A stretch of DNA of 64,000 nt. It comes from CATOSD01 sp965226695 (GTDB lineage Bacteria; Chloroflexota; Dehalococcoidia; Lucifugimonadales; CATOSD01). Where the stretch lies: the NCBI GenBank assembly GCA_965226695.1, contig OZ245405.1, forward strand, positions 992,001 to 1,056,000, given 5' to 3'. Positions 1 to 7,811 of this stretch are shown here, one piece after another. Positions within the stretch are counted from its first letter, which is position 1. The number at the start of each line of letters is the position of its first letter. Under the pieces are notes generated by a model that did not search any database, had not been told where the DNA came from, and saw only the letters and a list, made by a program, of their open reading frames with translations. A program made the position numbers and the translations under genes.

Positions 1-386
1 TCGCTCCGCCGCCGGAGGCGATGCGGAAGCCTCGTCCTCCTTCCGCCCAGCGGATATTCCGGTCCCAGCTCCGGCGTGTGGCCGGACAGCCGCGTGCCCG
101 CCGGGCTGGACGTGAAGCTGTCGTGTGGGTAGGCGGCCCTGATGAGCAGCGCTCGGCCGGGCTTGAGGTGGGGATGATGTGGGGACCCGGCGTTAGGCGG
201 GCTATAGCGGTGGTCTTCGTTGCGCAGTTTCAGCTCGGCGCGCGCTGCTTCGACGTAGCCCGTGCGAAGGTCGCGGAAGTGCTCCAGAGTGAGGTCTATG
301 ACGTCCTCGCTAACGTCAACAGCCGCGACGGGGAAACCGCCGTTGCCGTTCCAGTCGACGAGGACGAGCCATTTCGCCTGTGCCAC
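1..386 (-). CDS. Partial phage-like minor structural (tail) protein
   Basis: The 5' part of a gene that runs off the left edge; about 128 codons are visible. It starts at GTG (386), nine bases after a GGGAGG ribosome-binding site that lies over the end of the preceding gene. The visible protein opens with a WLVLVDWNGNG segment, continues with LEHFRDLRTGYVEAARAEL and NEDHRYSPPN, and then a KPGRALLIRAAYP strand. This pattern resembles the N-terminal region of phage minor tail or baseplate proteins. It is the fourth gene of a tightly packed minus-strand run with the tail-tube-like and chaperone-like genes, which is the main reason for the phage call. The exact role is unknown because the C-terminal part is outside the window. 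Confidence 0.55.
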   Translation of the reverse strand, partial: MAQAKWLVLVDWNGNGGFPVAAVDVSEDVIDLTLEHFRDLRTGYVEAARAELKLRNEDHRYSPPNAGSPHHPHLKPGRALLIRAAYPHDSFTSSPAGTRLSGHTPELGPEYPLGGRRTRLPHRLRRRS

Positions 387-391
387 GGGCC

Positions 392-688
392 TTAGCCTCC
401 CGCGCCCAGGCCGCGCCGCCTGTCCTCGCCAATCAGTCGCCTGATCTCCTTGGCGAGAGCCCGTATCCGGCGCTCGTCGTCCAGGAAGATCGGCCCGCCG
501 GACAGGCTGACGTTGACGGTGACCGGGCCGTGATTGTCGCCCACGGACCGTCGCTGCCCGGCGGACGCCGGCCCGTCGGCGCGCGGCACGGGCAGCGAGC
601 CGCCGCGCGCGTAGTCGCCCAGAATGCGGTCGGCTCGCTCCCTCAGCCGGTCCAGCCGGTCCGGCCCTTGTCGTCGGTTCTGTTGCAT
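392..688 (-). CDS. Small hypothetical protein in phage tail module
   Basis: A 98-residue, Arg-rich protein starting at ATG (688) after an AGGAGG-type site. The N-terminal third is a basic helix; the middle carries a GPVTVNVSLSGG strand, followed by a charged helix (ERRIRALAKEIRRLIGED) and a Gly-rich tail. No recognised domain. It sits 63 bases downstream of the chaperone-like gene and five bases upstream of the partial structural gene, so it is most likely co-transcribed with them. A short dispersed repeat overlaps the spacer in front of it. It could be a small tail-completion or neck component, but nothing in the sequence shows this directly. Confidence 0.5.
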   Translation of the reverse strand: MQQNRRQGPDRLDRLRERADRILGDYARGGSLPVPRADGPASAGQRRSVGDNHGPVTVNVSLSGGPIFLDDERRIRALAKEIRRLIGEDRRRGLGAGG

Positions 689-726
689 CGATTGTGCCTC
701 CTTTAGTTATCGGCAACAATGCCTGA

Positions 727-768
727 TCCCTTCCCCCTTGACGGGGGAAGGCTAGGATGGGGGTGAAG
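727..768 (+). repeat. Dispersed intergenic repeat R1, short form
   Basis: About 42 bases containing a C5...G5 inverted repeat (CTTCCCCCTTGACGGGGGAA) followed by GGATGGGGGTGAAG. The same unit recurs at 1825, 13039, 14541 and, reversed, at 23690 and 23737. Here its 3' part overlaps the last codons of the 752-1252 minus-strand gene, showing that the repeat can intrude into a gene end. Confidence 0.75.
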
Positions 769-1252
769 CAAACTCCAGAGCGCCGCCGGACTGCCTGGTC
801 TGGCGCACGGCGAGGTAGGTCCACGTGCGGTCCACGACGTCGGCAGGGGTCTCCTGTAGGTCGCGCCAACTCCAGCCCGTGGCCAGCATCAGGTGGGCCT
901 CCGCGAACTCGGGAGGCACGCTGCCCGCGGCGAGCGTGGCGAACAGCCGCTCGGCGGACGCCGCAGAGCCGTGGGCAGCGGCGAAGGACTCGGCCTGCCG
1001 GCAGAAGATCTCCAGCACCGCGGCCAGGTCGCCGGCTTCGCGACCGGCGAGTGTCTCCGGTAGGACCTCTTCTGCAAAACTCCAGCCTGTCGTCAGCGAG
1101 ACCAGCGCCCGCTCCAGCAACCCTGTGCGTTTTGCACCGGCCCGGACGGCGCGGCGCCAGTCGCTGACGTGCTTCCATAGGGGGCGCGTGCGGATGTCCC
1201 ACCAGCCGCCGGAGGGGAGCTTCACGCGCGCCACGCCGTCGCCCGCCGCCAT
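752..1252 (-). CDS. Tail assembly chaperone-like protein
   Basis: A 166-residue protein starting at ATG (1252), directly behind the tail-tube-like gene (one base between stop and start). It begins with a short strand region (VARVKLPSGGWWDIRTRPLWKH) followed by a helical body, and ends with a TGWSWRDLQETPADVVDRT segment. A small helical protein ending in a Trp-rich motif placed right after the tail tube gene is the usual position of phage tail assembly chaperones (gpG/gp24-25 type). No frameshift site was looked for beyond reading the junction. The assignment is based on position and composition; sequence identity to a known family was not recognised. Confidence 0.45.
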   Translation of the reverse strand: MAAGDGVARVKLPSGGWWDIRTRPLWKHVSDWRRAVRAGAKRTGLLERALVSLTTGWSFAEEVLPETLAGREAGDLAAVLEIFCRQAESFAAAHGSAASAERLFATLAAGSVPPEFAEAHLMLATGWSWRDLQETPADVVDRTWTYLAVRQTRQSGGALEFASPPS

Positions 1253-1253
1253 G

Positions 1254-1679
1254 CTAGAACATCCCCCGGCTGACGATGCCGTCGACCTGTAGAGAAGCGC
1301 TCCACTCGACCAGGCGTCCGACGCGGCTGTGCAGCTCGTAGGACACGACCCAGCAGTTACCGTGGTACTTCACTGCCCCGGTCGCCGTGCCTTCGGGGCC
1401 GTACTCGAATCCGGCGGCGGCGTTGTGGGAGCGCAGCGCCCCCAGAACCGCGTCGGGGCCGGTGGTGGCCGTGCTGTCGAAGAGGCCGCCCAGCGAGAAG
1501 ACGGCGTCCTGCAGGCCGGGGATGAACCGCGCGCCGGTGTCGCCAAGCGCGGTAACCTCGTTCAGCGCGCGGGCGCCGGGCAGTCCCCGCACGTCGACCA
1601 CGAAGGACGATAGGTCGCGTTTCGTGCCGCCCGTGTCGTGCAGCAGAAACCTGGACACCCTGGAATCGAAGAAAGCCAT
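1254..1679 (-). CDS. Phage tail tube-like protein
   Basis: A 141-residue protein starting at ATG (1679) with an AGGAG-type site (GAGAGGACTC upstream). The layout is typical of small tail tube proteins: an N-terminal SRFLLHDTGGTKRDLS segment, an LNEVTALGDTGARFIPGLQDAVFSLGGLFDS core, a section typical of averaged 'bead' folds (DAVLGALRS), and a C-terminal VVSYELHSRVGRLVEWSASLQVDG strand pair. The phrase of a domain that distinguishes target sets by a GLFD motif and a final SASLQ strand is common in tail tube proteins of siphoviruses and gene transfer agents. It is the first gene of the module; upstream there is only a terminator, a repeat and unrelated chromosomal genes, so capsid and connector genes are missing on that side. 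Confidence 0.55.
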   Translation of the reverse strand: MAFFDSRVSRFLLHDTGGTKRDLSSFVVDVRGLPGARALNEVTALGDTGARFIPGLQDAVFSLGGLFDSTATTGPDAVLGALRSHNAAAGFEYGPEGTATGAVKYHGNCWVVSYELHSRVGRLVEWSASLQVDGIVSRGMF

Positions 1680-1730
1680 GAAGAGTCCTCTCTACTGGGG
1701 TTGTTCCGGCGGCTTGGCCATCCGCCGGGC

Positions 1731-1763
1731 AAAGAAAAAGGACAGGCCCGGCCGGGTCTGTCC
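1731..1763 (-). terminator. Rho-independent terminator after the FG-GAP operon
   Basis: A 12-bp stem (GGACAGACCCGG on the minus strand pairing with CCGGGCCTGTCC, one G-T pair) followed on the minus strand by TTTTTCTTT. It lies between the stop of the 1903-3981 gene and the start of the tail-tube-like gene, so it would end the FG-GAP transcript and isolate the tail module. Confidence 0.7.
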
Positions 1764-1824
1764 CCTGGAACGCGATAATAGAACGCATGTACGGCGCTTG
1801 TCAAGAGGGGTATGGCAAAAAAAG

Positions 1825-1890
1825 TCCCTTCCCCCTTGATGTGGGAAGGGCAGAGCCTGCCCCGTACTCGATACGGGGATGGGGGTGAAG
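1825..1890 (+). repeat. Dispersed repeat R1, long form with palindromic insert
   Basis: An R1 copy in which the two halves of the short form are separated by an extra module containing CCCCGTACTCGATACGGGG, itself an imperfect palindrome. The same long form occurs at 14541-14605 and reversed at 23737-23800. Confidence 0.75.
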
Positions 1891-1902
1891 TGGCCAATGT
1901 CG

Positions 1903-3981
1903 CTACCGGACGGACGGGGGCTCCTCGACCACCAGCACCTGGTTGGCGGCCACGCCGGTCAGGAACTGGACCCGGCCGCTGGGCCAGCGTATCTCGATGC
2001 GGTCCGCAGCCGATGACTCGCCGAGGCCGAACTCCAGGTCCACGCTGTCCATCGACAGGTAGCTCGAACCGGCCCGCACCTCCTGCACCTGCACCAGAGG
2101 CCACCGCTGCCGTGGCGGGCTGGTCGTGACGTACACGCGCGCGCCCACGCCGTCGGCATTGCTGCCCGTGCCGTCCACCGCCATGCGACCGCGCAGCCGC
2201 AGAGTGAGCCAGTGGTTTGGGCCACCGCCGTTGAGCCACACGAACACCGGTCCGGGTATGTCCATCGTCTCATCGCCGAACAGCTTTGGGCCGCTGCTGT
2301 TCGCGCCAACGAGGTCCACGTAGCCGTCTCCGTTCAGGTCTCCGTGTGCCAGGCCCTTGCCGTTCTCGTGGAACCTGCGGCTGATGCGGCGCGCCTCCAG
2401 GGATCGCTCACTGGTAAACAGGTCGTCGTACTTGACGCGGTCGATGTCCAGCAGGTGCGCTCGCACCGTGATGTCTTCGAAGCTCCCGCGGCCGTCGCCT
2501 TCCAACATGCGTCCCGCGCCTGGGAAGGCATCTCCTCCCAGCGCCTCTCCGCGGGCGACTGTGGAGCCTAACCAGTACAGGTCCTGGTCGCCGTCGTTGT
2601 CGTAGTCGAAAAACGTCGCGCCGAAGCCGAAGTCGTAAGCCTGCAGCCCGGTGGGCACCTCGAACAGAGCGTGAATCGCGTTCGGGTCCAGGGCCTCGGG
2701 AGGCATCAGCGGGCTGGGAGACACCCTCGTCGAGGGCGCCACGTCGACGAAGTAGCCCAACTCCCCGGCGCCGGAGGACTCGCGCGGGCCGTCGTTGCGC
2801 AGCAGTGCGTGGCTGCAGGTCCCCCAGGCAAACCTGTGGTGATAGGAGCAGACCCCGACAGGGTCGAGAGGCGGAGGTCTGAGCAGCGGATGATAGCCGA
2901 TGTTGGCCGCGAACACGTCCAGGTCGGCGTCGCCGTCAACGTCGCCCACCGCGAACCCCATCCACGACCCGACTTGGTCGATTCCCATCGGCTTGGCGAC
3001 GGGCGTGAACCGCACGCTCCCACCGGCGGTGTCGTTGCGGTACAAGTGCAGGCGGTCGCCGTCGTTGGCGAGCCACAGGTCGGGGCCGCCGTCGTCGTCG
3101 TAATCGAGGAAGAGCGCCGCGTGCGTCTGGCCGGTCGGCTCGCCGACGCGGTTGCCCAGCCGGTCAGTCCTGGTGGGGTCGTAGCCCTCGAAACGCTCGC
3201 CGGTTTCGGGATCCTCGAACGTGATGGGCCTGCCCGCGTGGTCCCGCATCGAGATCTGCTCGCCCCGCACGCCCGCGGACTCGCCTATCTCCGCGAAGGT
3301 CATGTCCCCCAGGTTGCGGTAGAGCATGTTGTAGTGGCCAGGGTGGCCCGCGGAGTCGAACGTTCGGAAGTCATCGGCCCCCACGTTTGCGACGTAAATG
3401 TCCAACCAGCCGTCGCCGTCCACGTCGGCGCACACCGCGCTGGAGGCGGAGCGCACGTTGACCGCACGGCCGAACGCGGACTCCGTGACGTCGGTGAATG
3501 TCCCGTCGCCGTCGTTGCGAAACAGGCTGTCTCGGTTGCCCTGTCCCTCGCTTGGCGATCGGAAGTCCAGCCCGTCGGTGCGGCTTCCCCACGCGCCCAC
3601 GTAAAGGTCCTGGTAGCCGTCGTTGTCCAGGTCGCAGGCGACCGCGCCGGTGCTGTGGCTGTCCACCGCCATGACGCCCGCGCTCCGCGCTACATTGGAA
3701 AACGTCCCATCGCCCTCGTTGCGGTACAGCCAGTTGGCGTGCCCCGCCTCCGCCGTGACGTACAGGTCCAGGTCGCCATCACGATCGTAGTCGAAGACCG
3801 CCACTCCCGGGCGGTCGTTCCACACCTCGTGACCGTCCGTTAGCGCGGTCGGCGCCACGTTCACGAACGGCGTTACGTGGGACGGCGGCTCCGCGGTCGC
3901 GCTGGGAGATGGCTCTCCCCCGCACGCGCCGGCGAAAGCCAGGGCGAGCGCCAACCAAAGCGCTGTGCCCGGCATCTTCAC
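1903..3981 (-). CDS. FG-GAP/VCBS repeat lipoprotein with C-terminal UnbV domain
   Basis: A 692-residue secreted protein. The start is GTG at 3981 (or ATG two codons later), overlapping the stop of the upstream gene as GTGA, which implies translational coupling. Residues 1-20 form a signal peptide ending in AFAGAC, a plausible lipoprotein cleavage site. The body holds many Asp-rich calcium-binding FG-GAP/VCBS units (DYDRDGDLDLY, DLDNDGYQDLY, DVDGDGWLDIY, DYDNDGDQDLY, DLNGDGYVDL), which are expected to fold into one or more beta-propellers. The last ~100 residues (VQEVRAGSSYLSMDSVDLEFGLG through IEIRWPSGRVQ) are an ASPIC/UnbV domain. The likely role is cell-surface or extracellular binding. The partner upstream has the same architecture. 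Confidence 0.9.
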   Translation of the reverse strand: MKMPGTALWLALALAFAGACGGEPSPSATAEPPSHVTPFVNVAPTALTDGHEVWNDRPGVAVFDYDRDGDLDLYVTAEAGHANWLYRNEGDGTFSNVARSAGVMAVDSHSTGAVACDLDNDGYQDLYVGAWGSRTDGLDFRSPSEGQGNRDSLFRNDGDGTFTDVTESAFGRAVNVRSASSAVCADVDGDGWLDIYVANVGADDFRTFDSAGHPGHYNMLYRNLGDMTFAEIGESAGVRGEQISMRDHAGRPITFEDPETGERFEGYDPTRTDRLGNRVGEPTGQTHAALFLDYDDDGGPDLWLANDGDRLHLYRNDTAGGSVRFTPVAKPMGIDQVGSWMGFAVGDVDGDADLDVFAANIGYHPLLRPPPLDPVGVCSYHHRFAWGTCSHALLRNDGPRESSGAGELGYFVDVAPSTRVSPSPLMPPEALDPNAIHALFEVPTGLQAYDFGFGATFFDYDNDGDQDLYWLGSTVARGEALGGDAFPGAGRMLEGDGRGSFEDITVRAHLLDIDRVKYDDLFTSERSLEARRISRRFHENGKGLAHGDLNGDGYVDLVGANSSGPKLFGDETMDIPGPVFVWLNGGGPNHWLTLRLRGRMAVDGTGSNADGVGARVYVTTSPPRQRWPLVQVQEVRAGSSYLSMDSVDLEFGLGESSAADRIEIRWPSGRVQFLTGVAANQVLVVEEPPSVR

Positions 3982-6176
3982 GGCGATAACACCCTGTACT
4001 CGGATTCCCCCTCAACGATTTCCAACTGAACGTCTAGTGGCACCGATTCAAAAAACTGCTCCAGGCCGCTGGGCCAGCGCACGCTAAGCGAGGTTACTCG
4101 GGTTGCCCGGCCCAGGCCTATCTCCTGTTCCAGGCTCGACCCGCCGAAGCTGCCCCCGCTGTTGACGTGCGCGTACACCGTCCGGGAGCCGTCCGCCGTT
4201 TCGACCGCCACGCGGATGGCCGCCCCGATGGCGGAGCGGTTGGAGTCGGTGCCGCTCAGCCGCACCGAAAGCCATCTGTTGGCGTTGCCCGGGTTCTGGT
4301 ACAGTGCGTTGGCGAAGGCGTCGCCCGGGTAGAAGCCGCCCATCTGCGCGAACAAGTCCTGATCGCCGTCGCGGTCGTAGTCGCCGAACGCTACGGCGTG
4401 GCCCTTCTGCACGTGGCCGAAGCCGCCGGAGAAGGTCACGTCCTCGAAGCGCAGCCCCTCGACGTTGCGGTACATGACGTTAGGGCCAATTGCGTCGAAT
4501 GACGGCCAGCCGGTGCCCAGGTAGAAGTCGGGGAAGCCGTCGTTGTCCAGGTCCCCGAAGTTTGCCCCCATGGTCAGGTGGACGCGGTGCAGTCCGGCGT
4601 CGCGGGTCGCGTCGGTGAAGCCGCGCGGTCCGTCGTTGCGGTACAGCCTGGGACGCGCCCCATCGTTCGGCAGACCCAGGTAGTCGGCCGCGACGTCGGC
4701 GATGTTCGGGCCGTAGCCCGCGACGAACAGGTCGAGCCGCCCGTCATTGTTGTAGTCCCAGAACCAAGTTGCAAAACTCCTGACCGGCTCCGCGACGCCG
4801 AGCTCCGGGGCCACGTCCACGAAACGCCCTCCGCCTTCGTTGCGGTACAGGCGGTTGAGATGGCCGAAGTTGGACACGTACAGGTCGGGCGCGCCGTCGC
4901 CGTTGTAATCGCCCCACACGCTGCCTTTGCAGTAGCGCAGGTTGGTCACGCCCGCGGACTCCGCCACGTCGGTGAAGTGTCCGCCGTCATTGCGGTATAG
5001 CTGGCTTGGGTACTTCATCCCGCCCCCTACGTCCGGCATGGACTCGTTGCAGGAAAACAGGTCCAGGTCGCCGTCGCCGTCGTAGTCGGCCCAGGCTGCG
5101 CTCTGGCTGGGATAATCGGGCGGCCCGAGCCCAGCCTCGCGGGTCACGTCGTCGAAGCCTCCGCCCGTGTTGCGCAGCAGCGACATTCGCATCTGCCCGT
5201 CCTCGAGCAGCCAGCCGCCGCGCATGATGAGAACGTCCGTCAGGCCGTCGTTGTCGTAGTCCGCCTGCACCATGTTCAGTCCGCCCGTCTGCCCGGCCAG
5301 CCCGGCGCGCTCCGTGTGGTCGGCGAACGTGCCGTCGCCCAGGTTCCGGTGGTAGCTCACCGGCTCGCAGGGGTGCCAGGACGACGACATCACGTCAAGC
5401 AGCCCGTCGTTGTCGAAGTCATCCATGATCGCGCCGCCCGCCAGGTCGATCCTGTACAGACCCGCCGCGGGCGCTACGTCCGAGAAGCGCTGGAACGGTA
5501 TGTCCGGGTCCAGCAGCTCCCGCGGCACCAGGTAGACAGGGTCCACGCGGTCGGGGTAGCTGCCCAGCGTCATGTGCGCGACGTTCAGCAGCCAGCGCGC
5601 CTTGAGATTGTCTGGCTCGATCGCCAGCAACTCACGCAGCCGCGCGATGGCCCTCGTCGAGCCATGTCGGTCCCCGTGGACATAGGACGGATCGAGCGGC
5701 AGTGCGCACACGAGGCCGCCCGAGGGAGTAAGGCAGTTGGCGAGCTCGCCCTGCTTCAGGTGGGCCACCGCCAGCGCCTCGAGCAGCTTTGCTCTGCGAT
5801 TCCGCTCTGCCCCGCCGGCGCCGGTCTGCTCCAGCGCCCGCTCCAGCGTAGCCACGGCCTGATCCGTCTCGCCGAAGCGCAGGTAGTCGTTGGCGAGGGC
5901 AATCTGGTGCGTGACGGTCCAGAAGCGCGACTGCACCAGCGGAGAGGCAAGCTCGCGCAGCAGGTACTCTCGCTGGCGCGTGCCAACGTAGGCATTGTCG
6001 CCCGCGGTGAGCAGATCGCAGTAACGTCGGAGGTCCGCGTGGACGGCGCTCTGCCGTGCGGCACTCCGTTCATCGTCGCGCGCGACAAGCAACACCGCCG
6101 GAAACGTGACGGCGACCGCGAGCCACAGGCCGCAAGCGTAGGCCAGGGCCCATGCGCTGGGCGGCGTGCGGCTCAT
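3978..6176 (-). CDS. TPR-containing FG-GAP/UnbV protein with N-terminal membrane anchor
   Basis: A 732-residue protein starting at ATG (6176). A hydrophobic segment at about residues 8-28 is a signal anchor. Residues ~40-210 are helical with TPR-like spacing (QIALANDYLRFGETDQAVATLERAL; KLLEALAVAHLKQGELANCL). From ~235 on there are repeated calcium-loop FG-GAP units (DFDNDGLLDVM, DYDGDGDLDLF, DYNGDGAPDLY, DLDNDGFPDFY), and the end (SSLEQEIGLGRATRVTSLSVRWPSG) is an ASPIC/UnbV domain. It is the first gene of a two-gene operon and its stop overlaps the start of the next FG-GAP gene. TPR plus FG-GAP plus UnbV proteins are abundant in marine bacteria but their substrates are unknown; a surface assembly or polymer-binding role is an inference. 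Confidence 0.88.
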   Translation of the reverse strand: MSRTPPSAWALAYACGLWLAVAVTFPAVLLVARDDERSAARQSAVHADLRRYCDLLTAGDNAYVGTRQREYLLRELASPLVQSRFWTVTHQIALANDYLRFGETDQAVATLERALEQTGAGGAERNRRAKLLEALAVAHLKQGELANCLTPSGGLVCALPLDPSYVHGDRHGSTRAIARLRELLAIEPDNLKARWLLNVAHMTLGSYPDRVDPVYLVPRELLDPDIPFQRFSDVAPAAGLYRIDLAGGAIMDDFDNDGLLDVMSSSWHPCEPVSYHRNLGDGTFADHTERAGLAGQTGGLNMVQADYDNDGLTDVLIMRGGWLLEDGQMRMSLLRNTGGGFDDVTREAGLGPPDYPSQSAAWADYDGDGDLDLFSCNESMPDVGGGMKYPSQLYRNDGGHFTDVAESAGVTNLRYCKGSVWGDYNGDGAPDLYVSNFGHLNRLYRNEGGGRFVDVAPELGVAEPVRSFATWFWDYNNDGRLDLFVAGYGPNIADVAADYLGLPNDGARPRLYRNDGPRGFTDATRDAGLHRVHLTMGANFGDLDNDGFPDFYLGTGWPSFDAIGPNVMYRNVEGLRFEDVTFSGGFGHVQKGHAVAFGDYDRDGDQDLFAQMGGFYPGDAFANALYQNPGNANRWLSVRLSGTDSNRSAIGAAIRVAVETADGSRTVYAHVNSGGSFGGSSLEQEIGLGRATRVTSLSVRWPSGLEQFFESVPLDVQLEIVEGESEYRVLSP

Positions 6177-6248
6177 GCCATTTCGAAATCGCCGGACATG
6201 ATGACCATGAGCCTAACCCGCTGGCTACGGCAGGTCAACCGCCCCCGC

Positions 6249-6929
6249 CTAGAACCTCACCGCCGCCGAGCCATCGGCGGCAAATCGACTCCACTCGCCG
6301 CCACGATACAGCGTGATGCTGCCGTCGCCCACCACACGCCATGCGCCCGGCAATCCCAGGCAGCCGGTCTTGGCGTCGACGCCCAGCACCGATACGCCGG
6401 GCGGCACGGTGTCCGCAAGCTCGGCCGCAACGGCTTCCGGATCGGCCCGCTCGTGGTGAGGCAGCACGGCCAGCCCCGGCACGACGTTGAGCGCGCGCCG
6501 CCAGCCCCGGAACCGCATCCACTCGCCCAGCACCATGGCGCCCGCGCTCGACCCGGCCAGCACCGCGCCGCGGCGGTATGCGTCGAGCAGCTTTTGGAGC
6601 AGCAGCGAGCCGCTCAGCACGTCCAGCAGGTGCGCCGGGTTGCCACCCGTAAGGTAGACCACGTCGGCGGACTCCAGCGGCGCGAGCAGTCCCGCATCGT
6701 TCGCGTGCGCCGAGTCCAGCACCATCAGCGCTTCGGCGTTCGCGCCCAGGGCGGCGAAGTGGCGCACGCCGTTCGCCGCCGCGAGCGCCGCGTTCTCCCG
6801 CGCCGCCGCCGTCGGCAGCACGAGCAGCGACGGCGTAGACGCGCCCGACGCCTCCACGATGGCGCGGTCCATATCCTCGCAGCCCTGCCTGAACTCGTCC
6901 CCGCCCACAAGCGCTATTGCCCCTGACAT
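6249..6929 (-). CDS. Cyanophycinase-like peptidase (S51 / class I glutamine amidotransferase-like)
   Basis: A 226-residue protein. ATG 6929 is chosen because it follows GGGAGG by 11 bases; the GTG at 6941 lies directly against that site. It begins with the strand GAIALVGGDEF, has a YLTGGNPAHLLD turn at ~92-103, and carries the nucleophile elbow AGSSAGAMVLGE at ~125-136, where Ser128 would be the catalytic serine of S51 peptidases. The usual downstream His is plausible in LPHHERAD. S51 members include dipeptidase E and cyanophycinase; the substrate here cannot be told. It is a single gene between the FG-GAP pair and the VLRF1-like gene on the same strand. Confidence 0.8.
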   Translation of the reverse strand: MSGAIALVGGDEFRQGCEDMDRAIVEASGASTPSLLVLPTAAARENAALAAANGVRHFAALGANAEALMVLDSAHANDAGLLAPLESADVVYLTGGNPAHLLDVLSGSLLLQKLLDAYRRGAVLAGSSAGAMVLGEWMRFRGWRRALNVVPGLAVLPHHERADPEAVAAELADTVPPGVSVLGVDAKTGCLGLPGAWRVVGDGSITLYRGGEWSRFAADGSAAVRF

Positions 6930-7035
6930 TGAGATGCTCACCTCCCTGAGCGGGATTGTTCCACCACCCGCCGCTCTGAGGATTCGCGGGCAAATCGCAG
7001 CGCCGCGACAGCCCCTCGCTCGGCGTTCGGCCCGC

Positions 7036-7770
7036 CTACTCCTCTATTGTGTCGTCGGTCGCGAACACGACCCGGCTCTGCCAGACCTCCCGCGCTATGC
7101 GGGACACCGCAACGTGGTTGGGCGAATGGACGCTGAGCACTCGGGACAGCGTCTTGCTCCGGTTGCGGCGCAGGTATTCGCAGCGTTCGGCGAACGCGCG
7201 CAGCGTGTGGCGCTCGCCGCCCAACAGAATGTAGTCCATCGCCACTTCATAGGGCGAGAAGATCTGCCGCGTAATCTCGCACGCCTTGTCGAAGAGCTCG
7301 CGCACCAGCCGCTCGCGGCTGCGCTCGAAGCGGCGCTGCGACGAGCCTCCCTTGCGGTGGCGGTTCTTCACGTACCGCGTGTCCGTCTTGGACGCCGCCA
7401 AGGTCTCGCCGCGTAACACCCCCACGGCGTAGCGCCCCAGCCTCAGCAGCACCACGCCCACAACCAGGTCGCGCGCCATCAACTCGCGTAGAGGGTGGGA
7501 ATCGAAGCCCTCCCGCGCGCCGGATGTGCCCAGCGGAAACGGCGGGGCGACGGCAACCGCGCGTCCCGCCCCCGCGAACACCGCCGCGCCCGTCTCGTCC
7601 GCCGCGAGCGCGGACAACGCCTCACTCGCTGCGCGGCACAGCCCCGTCTTGCCGGTCTCGCCTGGGCCTACGTACAGCGTGCGGTCGTACAGCCCGGAGC
7701 ACTCTAACTCCGCCATCAGCCGCGGCAATCGCCGCCTGCTCGCTACCTGCCGTTCGATTCGCAACGTCAC
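7036..7770 (-). CDS. Vms1/VLRF1-like release-factor-family protein
   Basis: A 244-residue protein. The start is placed at GTG 7770 because coding signal begins there and an AGGTGGA site lies just upstream; a longer reading frame exists but would run into the neighbouring hydrolase gene. The key motif is KGGSSQRRFERSRE at about residues 140-153, preceded by KTDTRYVKNRHR. A Gly-Gly-x-x-Gln-x-Arg loop in this context is the signature of the Vms1/ANKZF1/VLRF1 branch of the archaeo-eukaryotic release factor (eRF1-like) fold, where the Gln takes the place of the eRF1 GGQ glutamine and cuts peptidyl-tRNA on stalled ribosomes. The second half (CEITRQIFSPYEVAMDYILLGGERHTLRAFAERC) fits the following pelota-like domain. 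The function is inferred from the motif. Confidence 0.7.
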   Translation of the reverse strand: MTLRIERQVASRRRLPRLMAELECSGLYDRTLYVGPGETGKTGLCRAASEALSALAADETGAAVFAGAGRAVAVAPPFPLGTSGAREGFDSHPLRELMARDLVVGVVLLRLGRYAVGVLRGETLAASKTDTRYVKNRHRKGGSSQRRFERSRERLVRELFDKACEITRQIFSPYEVAMDYILLGGERHTLRAFAERCEYLRRNRSKTLSRVLSVHSPNHVAVSRIAREVWQSRVVFATDDTIEE

Positions 7771-7776
7771 TCCACC

Positions 7777-7804
7777 TGTAGGGGCTGGTTTCAAACCTGC
7801 CCGG
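7777..7804. repeat. Dispersed palindrome R2, diverged copy
   Basis: GGGGCTGGTTTCAAACCTGCCC, an imperfect palindrome flanked by CTGTA and GGTGACTCCCTAC. A cleaner copy of the same unit is at 16538-16570 and a degraded one near 57592. It sits in the 41-base gap between the hydrolase stop and the VLRF1-like start. Confidence 0.55.
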
Positions 7805-7811
7805 TGACTCC

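Noticed and set aside
1..1679. Contractile injection system (tailocin-like)
   Set aside because: No sheath, baseplate or spike gene is visible in the fragment; a tail tube and chaperone alone do not show it.
2671..3843. Plus-strand open frame opposite the FG-GAP gene
   Set aside because: Antisense shadow; the repeats on the minus strand are clear FG-GAP units.
5316..6926. Plus-strand open frame of 536 codons
   Set aside because: Runs antisense through two real genes and the gap between them; no domain seen.
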